From: Hericium rajendrae
Lineage: Eukaryota > Basidiomycota > Agaricomycetes > Russulales > Hericiaceae
Length of the DNA stretch: 64,000 nt
Direction of reading: 5' to 3'
Assembly (NCBI GenBank): GCA_033439255.1
Contig: CM065879.1
Location: 3,168,501-3,232,500, forward strand
The position numbers and the translations under genes were made by a program. Positions 54,883 to 64,000 of this stretch are shown piece after piece. The first letter of the stretch is position 1. Every line of letters starts with the position of its first letter. The notes under the pieces were generated by a model, which ran no database searches, had not been told where the DNA came from, and saw nothing but the letters and a program-made list of their open reading frames with translations.

Positions 54883-57800
54883 TCAAAAGGACCGAAGAGA
54901 TATCTGAGGCTTGGCTGATGACGAAGATGACGCAGAGGACTTCGCATTGAGGCTTGCCTCACAGATCCTTCTAATCTCTCTCTTGTTGACGGATCAAGCC
55001 TTGACGTTGCGTCTCTGAACGCCTCGGGGAATGTGGATGCGAATGAAAGCAACTGATGCAGCGCCTGGGAATGGAGACCCGACGCGGGTGCTTCAGAAGG
55101 ATCCAGGAGCAATGTGATGACAGGTAACACAACACCCAGCACTCGTACGCCTATTGATGAAATGGAAATTCAGCAATTCGCCCAGGACTCGAAATAATAA
55201 TTGCCTTACGCAGATCATCAACGACAGTACTGAGAAGCGCTCCAAGGGCCTTCAAAATCTCGCCAATAGCCGCCGCACGGTTTGAATCAGGCTGGTCCCG
55301 ACTCGAACTTGCGCACTTGGCAACGAAGCTGATTATTCCAGGAAGCAGCATCTTTGCACAATGTCGCAGCATGCGATTTCCCGAAGCAGATGCAACGAGC
55401 AGGGTTTTTGCGCAGTGGGCTGCAGTGAGTGCCGTCTGTAAGAGAAAAGTAAGCGAAATGCAGGCATCAGGTATGATCGGCTCACCTCATCAGCTACGGA
55501 TAGCTTCTCTGAAATGAGGAAACAACATCGCTCGACTACAGCTCTGCCCACTTTGACGGATTGTGGGACAACCGTCAAGACCAGAACAGCAGCGAGGAAA
55601 TTGCACTTGATCTTTTTGGAAGAAATTGCACCTTGCCGACCTCTGGATATGATTTATCAATACCGAAAACGCGTGATAGTTTTGTGAAAGACTCGATTCT
55701 CACTTCATTTCATCGATATTCACGATGCACGCTGACAGAAGACCATGTATCAGCTGGGAGAACTTTTCAACTTTCTCCGGTGTTTCGCATGGCTGAGAAA
55801 TGAGTGCCATCAGCGAAGGAAGTATAGGGCTGGCATAGTCGTCCTCAGAAGTCTCGTCCTTCAATAGGTCTATGAAACTGTCAGAGTGCGGACTTCCTGA
55901 GCAGCTGATGGCGAACAAACCTGCATAAAGCGAGATTGCCACAGCTCTAGCTTCGTCGGCGACTTCCCTAGGGAGTAGAGATGTGATAACGGAAAGTGCG
56001 TCGAAGGAAGCTCTGAGCAGTTTGACGCGATCTGCAAAGTTGGTATCTATGCATCAATTATCAATTGTCAATAGAGATATTAGTGGGATCATGGTGTAAA
56101 AACTGTCTGACAGGGTAATGCATGCCTTGAACCTGGAAGCGCGTTCTTAAGGACGAAGGCGCACAGTCGCAGACATTGCATTTGAGGCGAAGAAGCCCTA
56201 GGTTGCCGAAGTCAATATAAGCTGCAAATTTGTGGCAGGCAACGCACTCGGTTTGTCCCACATTTGCAGCATGTATACTTTGACAACTAGCGAATGTTGC
56301 CACCGTGTCGACCAAGTAGACTTGTACCTGATAAGACTCGGTCATAGCAATTCGATACCAGGCACTCAATAGCTCATCAAACAAGGTTGGCTCCAATAAT
56401 GCGCGTCCTGCATATTCTGGCCGGACGAGATTCTTCATCGCTCGTAAAGCGACCAGTGACAAGTTGTTTTGGCCTGCAGAGGTAGAGTCGGCAGTCATGG
56501 AGACAGCTTCGTACACAAGCCCGAACACCACGAAGAACAACGAAACTGGATCCTTGTAAACGGTCTTTTCGCTGCCATTGACCTGTGACACCTCCGGGGT
56601 ATCAATCCCGTCCATTGCTCCCCGGATGAAAGGATCATGAGCTTCCATAGCTACTGATATAGCTTTCAAGATGATTGGCCATGATGTGGCATAATACTGA
56701 GGAATGAGTTGAGCGCAAAAGAACACACGTGCATAAGGACAAATGCATAATGACAAACACTCACAGGCAGAAGGATATCCTTGCCCAAGCTAGCAAACGC
56801 CGTATCTAAGGGCGCCGATGACGTGTCTTGTGCTACCTCAGAACCAGCTCTGATACTGGCATAATCACGCAACGCTGCAACCCAGAGTGTAGCCAACGTG
56901 CTGCGGTAGGGCTTGACAACTTCCCTGAGATACGGCCGCTCTGAGCCAGCGGCCAGCTCCGCCCAGGCAGAAAGGGTCGCAATTCGAAGCATCGCTGATG
57001 CGTTGGGGCTGGCTTCAGCGGCACCTCCGAGGGAGAGCATACCTGGACCTGTGGAAATATAAAGGGCATGAACATCGAATATGACTAGAACATACCTTTG
57101 CACTGTTCAAGAGCAGATGTCAAAAGCTTCAAAATGCGCCCCATTCTGCTAATATCTTTCACGATGCCACAACCGACAAATACAGCGCAAGCACCAATAG
57201 CAGAAGCCAGGATCTCCGGCGTAGAATCAGCCGTGAACGCTGGAGTTAATGCCGCCGTGATCGGAGCTTGATACTGTTCAAGAAGGAGCGCATCCTCATA
57301 ATCTGGATCTGCTGCCTTCGCAAAAATCTGCCCAAGTATGTTTAGTGCAGAGAAAGCCATGTTCGCATCCATCGTACCTCAATCACATCCCTTAATACAA
57401 CAAGACCTTCAAGACGAATCTCGGTGACATGGGCTGTAGATGCTGCGAACGCCATCTTGATGAGATCTGCAATACGCGACACGAGCAGACCAGCGGTCGG
57501 TACGCCCAGTCTTCGAGCTATAACCAAGTCCAATTGCTCAACGCGTCCAGATGATGCAATAGTGATACATATGTCATGTAAACATTGTAAGGCGAATAGC
57601 TGCGTCCTCCAGCGCGACGTAAGGTGGTTTGTGTTGGATGTACCACCACCTCCTGCATTTAATGATTCGCCTTCGTCGTCGAAACTAGCAGCACCTTTCG
57701 CTGCTGCGTCCAGAATTTGTTGAGATGCCGTGGTCCGGGACATAATCTTTTGACAAAGATCGATCCAGGCAGATGGATTATACGTGACTGTCTGTTGAAG

Positions 57801-60800
57801 CCAACTTGATATGACCTTGCGTACACCTTCAATAGAGGGATCGCCATCCAGCATGCTAAAAAGATCTTCCACCAGTCGATCACCACCCACTTTAGAGATA
57901 AGAAGGGCATCCTTCTGAACAAGCTGATAAAGGGCATTGATGGATGCAAGCTTCAAGGGTCTGCGGGATGAGTTGAGGTGTGTTCTGAACCGGTCGACCA
58001 ATTCCGGAACAGGGACATGTTCGGGAGCAAACATGAGGAAGTGTTGAATGCATTTGATAGCTTCTACCTGGATTCCCTCATCTTGTTCATTCATGAAGAG
58101 TTGTACAAGGTCTAAGATAAGTTGTCGGGTGCGCGTTGATTCCTGCATGTCCGGGCCAAGAATTGAAATCACCGCGTCAATGATACGGCAAGAAACCTGA
58201 TATGCTGGCAAGTCTCCTTTGGCATTTGCGTTTGCTAGCGAGCCCCCTTCCGGCTCATGAGATTCAAGCATGTAGATGCTAAAGAGCATGCCAAGAGTGG
58301 GCCCAACATAGGGAGCGTAGGTTAAGCTAGCTGCATTCACGACCCGCGACAAAGATTGCAACGACCAAAAGTGAACGACAGGATGAGCGTCCTTGCTCAA
58401 GGACATTAGAATGTTGACAGTGGTTTTTAGGAGAGGGCCTGCTGCGAGGCTGCCGACATGATCGAAGATGGAACCAAGTGCAAGCGCACACCCTGCTCGG
58501 ACGAAAGGGTCCCGGTTGTTGACGACTTCATCGACCAAAGACTTCATCTGACTCGCCAGAAAGACGCTGTCAGCCAAGCCTGAAAGAAGGCCAATTGCCT
58601 CGCAGCTGGCCAATCGAAGGACCGGATCGCCGTCTGTCAACGCATCCTGTTGTTGCACAATCAACAGAAGGCACTACAAGAAGGAAACGAGAGCGAACTT
58701 TTAGAATAGCAGACAAAGGTGCTGTCATCTGGGCGTGGCCGAAAACGTCGCGGACCTGACGTGTAGAAGACGCTGATGCTTCACGCAGTGCGAGAGTGAC
58801 TGCAATGGTGACATTGATAGAAGCTGCAGCTTTGCGCCCCACATTTTTGTCGAATTTACTTGGGCGAGCCGACTCCGTCAGTTGAGTGACTAACCGTGAT
58901 GCTACTGAAAGGACTTGTTGAGGCAGAAGACGAGCAAAGAGCTGCAGAGCTGCATCTACAGTTGCGGTGGCGGGAGGAGGGGATTCCGGCCATTTGGCGT
59001 CCAGTTCGAAAAACTGGGGCTGACAGATAGAAAGGGTGTCGTGCTCACAGGACCGAAGAATCGGTTTGCGCAGCTGAGGGTCAAATGTGAGCTCATCCAT
59101 TCAAGCGTCATATTTCAGTCTCTCACCAGTTCATCAATCATGACCTCTATGGAATCTCGATTCAACGAATCCGTGACAGCAGCTAGATCATCCAAGCTTG
59201 AAAGCGTAGCATTTCCGTTAGGTGATAATGAAGTCACGCCGTAGGCATACCCGTCAAAAGTTTGCCAGATGGACGTGAATGATCCAGACGAAGATGCAAT
59301 TGCGGCTTGTACAGTCGACCCTGCGTATCCATCAGGACTAGCCACCAGAGAAATAGCTGATTGCATCAAGGCGATTTGGGTACCCTCTGGAACACTGGCG
59401 GTCCCCAGCGCGGAAAAGCATTGAAAAAGGCGCCGTCGTAAGAGAAACTCCCTAGAACGAAGGGAAGGTCCGATGGTAGCTTGTTCTGGTCCTGGGAGTA
59501 AAGATTCTTCAACATGGTGGGAAGCAAATGCGTCGGCAAAAAGGAACGCATTGCTGAGCATAGTTGTAATGCGACGAGCCACATCCAGAGTCACGAGCGA
59601 CGGTGAATTGTGATGGAGAAAACATAAGATAGCACCTAATGCGCTTTCCCTGACATGAAGAAGAAACGCCCATTCCGTCCTCGTTCGTCCACCACCACTT
59701 GTAGTGTCTTTGTTCGTCGGTTTGGGAAGAGCATTTCTCCACAGAACGAGGATCTGTGGCAGATGTGCTTTCACGAAATTAGGACCTAAAGTCATCAGCG
59801 AAGCAATACATGTCCATGCAATCTCGATTTCTAGCCCAGAAACCTGTAGATCATGGTCGCCCGCCCGCTTGAGAAGTTGAATGGCCATGTCCAGAACTTT
59901 AGCACTGATGTCATACGAGACGTATAACGGCTTCTCTGGTATGACAGTTACGAGGGCAGCCAATCCGTATGCGTGTCCTAAGGCGCGTGTGGAGATGTCG
60001 GATGAAGCACTCTGGCTTGTCATGACGTTGATATCGCTTTGCAGGAGCTCTTGAACATCGAATATGATCTTTGGCATGCGTAATGGCGATGCACAGCAAA
60101 AAATGCGCAAGGTCCAGCTCGCATGTACTCTAACCGTGTGACTGGGATGAGCTAGAAGCGTGGTCAGGGGCTCAGAAAGAGCATCCTGCAATTGATCTGT
60201 AAATTGGAGTAATCCCAAGATATTTCATACGACAAACCTGCACAGGAGGAGGAGCATTGCCAAGCTGTTGTAGGAGACCCGCAACTTCCTTGAGAACGAT
60301 CGCAAGGACATGCGGACTGGGTGCCACTTGTCCATGTAACAAAGCCGGCCACCTTTTCAGGAATAAATTGGAAAGTTCCTGAATTGCCGCAATCTGGGCC
60401 TGCTCATTGAGTAACCTGACACCGACCAAGTCTCGTAGCAGAATCCCAACAAGCTTTCTTATAAGCAGCACTTCGTAACGATTGCTGGAATTGCGAGTGT
60501 TGGTGACAATCTCGGACATGAAATGTTGTACGACAGTCGCATAGTTGGTCTCCACGAACGAAGGTCCAAGTACTGTGAACAAAGCAGAATAGAAGTCGAA
60601 GATCCCCACACGGGTCTTGTGGGACGTATGTGGTTTGTTAAATGGCGTGGACAATTGTGACAACATTTCTGTGCAGGTCAATATAGTCTTCACTTCCCCC
60701 GGAGGAACGGCTCCAGGTATGGATTCATCGTCTTCATCCTCGTTCTTGGGTTTCTTGGAATTGTCGCTGACTGATACTGGAACCTCAGTCTGACTCGATG

Positions 60801-61885
60801 AAAGCACCTTGGCAACGAGTTGGGCCAATGAATGGCGGGTGATCTGATCGGAGCCTTCCAGACTTCGGACACATAAATTGACGATGGTCTCTATTTCCGA
60901 GGCACTCCATTCGTGTCCACTCAAGGGGTACATGACCGTAAGCACCTGTCTAACATCAGAACTGACGTAAGAAAAGGAGGGAAGATAATTTGCGCACCTC
61001 AGATGCAGCGCGGCGAATCGGTAATGCTTTTTCATTCAAAGCCGACTTCATCTGTTTCAAGATATCTCTTGCAAGAGATTCAGGTACAGCTCTTCGAGCA
61101 TTAATCAGAGCCTTCCGGAGGGTGTTGACCGCATGATAGCGGAGGACAATGGACTATAATCGACATGTAGCAGGAACGGGCAACGACGGGCAAGATACAC
61201 ACGTTCGATGATCTGTACAATTTCATTGTCGTCGTAGCTACTTCCGCCATGACGGAGGTGACCTTAAAATGTGTGAGCTCACATGAACACAGATTAACAT
61301 GTCGGGGCCTGCGGGCGAACCTTAGCCCCGAAGCTGGCCATTAGCTCTCCTATGCAATGGAGCGACGCACTGGATAAAACAGGTCAGTCACCCAATGATC
61401 CATGTATGATCGAACTGGACTACATTTTTTGAGTATCTTTCTCTACTGGGGCTTTGAAATCTCCAGCAACTTTCATGAGAGCGATGAGTGTGTCGAACAA
61501 GGTCTTAGACTCTCCGCGTGTATAGATGGTTATGAAACATTTGGCCACTAAATTGCGAAGGGGGCGTCCTGGTGGAAACTGAGGTCTTGGGGAGGTGAGA
61601 ACATCCAGCAGCGTAGCCTCAAGATCATGCTGAACTGATTTGACATCTTCCTGCGGTCGTTGTCAAGGCATGGAAGAATTCGATGATTGAGATACGCACG
61701 ACTGACGATATGTTCAGAAAGCGTGCAGCAGACGAAAGCCACTGCAAAACATATGCTTCTGCATCATCAGCGGACAACTTGGCCTGGATAAGACGATGTT
61801 AGTCTGAATTGTATCGCTGAAAACGGAGACTGACCTCATCCAATGATCTGTTCGTCAGGGAGAAACTCGTGGAAGAATCATCCAT
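54883..61885 (-). CDS. LAA1: Giant HEAT-repeat protein, AP-1 accessory factor (LAA1/HEATR5)
   Basis: LAA1/HEATR5 proteins help recruit the AP-1 clathrin adaptor to trans-Golgi and endosome membranes. ATG at 61885 (MDDSSTSFSLTNRSLDEAKL). Several short introns lead through ADDAEAYVLQWLSSAARFLN, DVKSVQHDLEATLLDVLTSP and IVLRYHAVNTLRKALINARR. A run of HEAT-type helical repeats covers most of the 7 kb, with large open exons (61035-60172, 60218-59115, 58664-57342, 56756-56061). The C-terminus is FRDATSRLDPSTRERLEGSV RQA. The family's terminal SSAKPQISLRSF lies one frame over, ending at TGA 54883-54885. The base count in GCC/TCA near 54951 is one short (see findings). Read without correction, the frame continues to 54675. 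Total length is about 2000 residues, as expected. Confidence 0.87.
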
Positions 61886-62084
61886 TCTTCCTCGACGAGG
61901 ATTAAGAATTTACTAAATCGCCTTACGATGGATAGGGCGCGTGAGTGAGAGAGACAGTGGTTGAAATATCGGTGAAGTATCTAGCAAGTTAGCAGCCCTT
62001 CGGCGTCAGATCCACGATCCAAAGTGATTATGTAATACAGACATGACGGCAGCGCTAAATATGAGCCAAATATGAGCGCTTGAG

Positions 62085-62240
62085 CCGACTCGTCGTGTTG
62101 GCATACACTGGAGAAACCCAAAAATAGCCGCCGCCATTATTTGGTAGAAACGAGTCCTTTCGGCGCGATATCCGCCAATTTCCTTCCACCTCCGTATCGG
62201 CGCCCTTTTCGCCAGATTTTAGCTTACGCGTGATGCAAAT
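62085..62240 (-). repeat. Dispersed repeat, copy 1 (LAA1 upstream)
   Basis: Read on the minus strand: AAATCTGGCGAAAAGG, GCGGATATCGCGCCGAAA, GGACTCGTTT, CCAAATAATGGCGG, TTTTTGGGTTTCTCCAGTG in order. The same blocks occur on the plus strand at 63400-63600 at similar spacing. Confidence 0.55.
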
Positions 62241-63399
62241 TATCAAGTCGCGACGCGCGTCCGCGTCGCGTCTTGTTTTTGTCTTGTTCTCCGATTTCTT
62301 TCCAAGTCGTACTTCTCCCTCTTACCACGATGTCGCTCGACGTCGAGTGCGCTGCCTCCCGCTTTCCCTCGTGTACCGACAGCTCTCTACTGTTCCCTTC
62401 ATAAATTCCCAGGATTGACTCACCTTCTCGCCGCCATCGGCCATTGCGCCCGTATCATAGGATGTTTGTCGTTTATGTAGACTGTCCGTCAGTCTCGCTC
62501 TCATATTTAACTGGATCTGACTATAATTCACCGTCTTCAGCTGCTTGGAAGACCTCAATGAAGATATTGCACCCTTGACTTTGCGAAGAGCTCGGATATT
62601 AGCAGTCGTGGTTGAGTTCTGGATTGTGCAAGCTGTGAGGATTTGTGGTTCCGGTGAGTTTCGCATGGCCTTTTAAGCGTGTTGCGACCTTTTTTTAATC
62701 CAACCTCATTGTCCTATGTGACCTTCATGTCGTTTCTCATGCTTACTGCCCTTCGCAGTGCATATATGCGCATATAGCCAGGTCTATATGTTTTCTGCCC
62801 TGCATTGCAATGCCTCCCTCTGCGCAACAGGTACGAGTGATGATATTGTACTGATTTGATCACTCACAAATACAGAGGTATGTCCTCGACTTTGTAGAAT
62901 GGTGAGCGCACAAGCGCGGCACGATAATCTAATGTCTGGGAGTTCAAACGTCCACATGCTAATTATTGAGTGAGTCGAGTCTCTTACGCACCCACTCCAT
63001 GGTGCTCATGATAATTGCTTAGCTATGCCGTCGTTGCGCCGTCGTGGAAGTTCTGCAAGACTCAGTGAGACGAGGGCGAGTGGGTCCAAAATATCTGCCC
63101 GTTATGGTGTACAGCGGGACGTGAGATATCGGTAAGCGCTTTTGAGCCATGGTCCCGCGGTAGTCCAGCATAGTCATTTCGGATGAATGCTGGCTTGAAT
63201 ACGAGCGGCCAGTATCCCGATTGGCTTGCTCGAGACCAGGGTTGGGTTGGGGGCTCGAATAATGGCTCAGGGATAGATAGATACCGTATTACGGTTGTAG
63301 CACACAGTGGATGTATAATAGGTCTACGTTCAAGCGAAATGAATGGGTATACAAATGGATTTTGGACAAGTACAGTGGCCCGAGGGGAAGGGGGGAATG

Positions 63400-63600
63400 T
63401 GGATCTCTAATGGTGCTGGCGGTTTCGCTGTGGAAATCGAGCGAAAAGGTGGCTGTTATGAAGCCAAAAGGATTACTAACGGCCAAATAACCGCTGGCGG
63501 CGATTTTGTGGATATCTCGCCGAAATTGAGCTGAAACGACTCGTTTCCGCCGAATAACAGCGGAAGATATTTCTGAGTTTCTCCAGTGATATTCGTGCGT
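63400..63600 (+). repeat. Dispersed repeat, copy 2 (FIG4 upstream)
   Basis: Plus strand blocks AAATCGAGCGAAAAGG, GTGGATATCTCGCCGAAA, CGACTCGTTTCC, CGAATAACAGCGG and TTTCTGAGTTTCTCCAGTG match copy 1 in order. The two copies lie 1.3 kb apart in opposite orientation, each upstream of one of two divergent genes. Confidence 0.55.
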
Positions 63601-63619
63601 GCCTCGTCCCGTACTACTT

Positions 63620-64000
63620 ATGTTTCTACTATCTGACCATTCAAGAACATCGAACAGCTTTGGTCTCTACCATATCTGACAAAAGCCTATCCATACAGGC
63701 GCTGGATCCGGAGGGTCCAGGCTAAGCACGGAGATGAAAGACAGTCTCGGCTTCAATAAGTTCATCCTGTATGAGGGACGGACGCGATTCTTCGTCGTAG
63801 CCTCTAGCGCGTCTGATTCATGTCATCGCATCATCAAGATAGACCGCACGTCTCAGGAACAACTCGTGGTTGTCGAAGATGAGGCAATCTACTCTGGCAG
63901 GCAAATGACCGCCATGCTGAAGATGCTCGAAGATGGGAACAAGTCTTCCGGTGGGTTAGGGAAACCCAGAGTGTTTTTTGGAATTGCCGGTGCGTTCTTA
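63620..64000 (+). CDS. FIG4: Polyphosphoinositide phosphatase FIG4, 5' end only
   Basis: Sac-domain phosphatase that removes the 5-phosphate of PI(3,5)P2 and works with Vac14 and Fab1/PIKfyve on vacuole and endosome membranes. The exon from about 63701 to 63989 reads [60 protein letters not shown] and [10 protein letters not shown], the typical Fig4 N-terminus. It ends at a GTGCGT donor at 63990. The in-frame ATG at 63734 is internal to conserved sequence. A better start may be the ATG at 63620, joined by an intron (about 63663-63700, weak donor GTCTCT, acceptor ATACAG). The Sac catalytic motif CX5R lies beyond the window. Family call is confident; the start is not. Confidence 0.78.

Larger units (their letters stand above)
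61886..63619. promoter_or_regulatory. Divergent interval between LAA1 and FIG4 with inverted related segments
   Basis: Holds both promoters. A segment at about 62085-62240 (minus strand) and one at about 63400-63600 (plus strand) are related copies in opposite orientation (see repeat entries). A 114-codon minus frame at 62320-62666 (MRNSPEPQILTACTIQNSTT … ending RRATSW) has a good GTGAGT donor after MADGGEK, so a small spliced gene is possible. I could not find its partner exon, and treat it as weak. Confidence 0.4.

Noticed and set aside
1-64000. CRISPR arrays, prokaryotic operons, rRNA genes
   Set aside because: Spliceosomal introns throughout and no spaced direct repeats or rRNA-like blocks.

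Overview
This window is nuclear DNA of a filamentous basidiomycete, almost certainly an Agaricomycete. Almost every gene is broken by short (about 45-65 nt) GT-AG introns. Intergenic regions are compact and CT-rich before start codons. The gene content includes basidiomycete-typical families (DUF6535 membrane protein, TKL-like kinase, single-pass surface protein with a basic juxtamembrane stretch). I saw no prokaryotic operons, CRISPR or convincing tRNA/rRNA genes.

Layout: (1) 0-5 kb: a partial membrane protein (-), a complete mitochondrial ACOT9-type acyl-CoA thioesterase (+) and a small coiled-coil protein (-). (2) 5.6-9.0 kb: a gene-poor repeat island. It holds a 0.7-kb element with ~100-bp terminal inverted repeats, a 368-bp MITE with perfect 25-bp inverted ends and TA target duplication, an outer inverted pair that may bracket the island, and a hairpin-rich pyrimidine leader. 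(3) 9.4-21.5 kb: a Cys-rich hypothetical (-), a BCS1-like AAA ATPase (+), a DUF6535 membrane protein (-), an NCS1 nucleobase/vitamin permease (-) and a protein kinase with C-terminal C1-like zinc finger (+). (4) 21.8-27.6 kb: a tandem segmental duplication of a surface membrane protein plus the end of its neighbour; the right copy is intact and the left copy is full of frameshifts. (5) 29-43.6 kb: tuberin (TSC2, +), GEN1/Yen1 resolvase (-), HRP1-like hnRNP (-) and a VHS-GAT trafficking protein (-). (6) 46-64 kb: an 8-Cys secreted/GPI-type protein (+), an Hcs1/IGHMBP2-like SF1 helicase with a mitochondrial-looking leader (+), a double RanBP2 zinc-finger protein (+), a very large HEAT-repeat LAA1/HEATR5 protein (-) and the 5' end of a FIG4 phosphoinositide phosphatase (+) cut by the window edge.

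The core genes are ordinary housekeeping functions: TOR signalling (TSC2), DNA repair (GEN1), mRNA 3'-end processing (HRP1), clathrin/endosomal traffic (VHS-GAT, LAA1, FIG4) and mitochondrial functions (ACOT9, BCS1). I see no cluster acting as one pathway and no clear new multi-gene system. The most notable signals are the nested transposon island, the decaying tandem duplication, an inverted repeat pair upstream of LAA1 and FIG4, and five single-base frame breaks in otherwise intact conserved genes. Each break is repaired by adding one base next to an identical base, which suggests homopolymer errors in the assembly rather than biology. All exon joins were made by eye from splice signals and family conservation.
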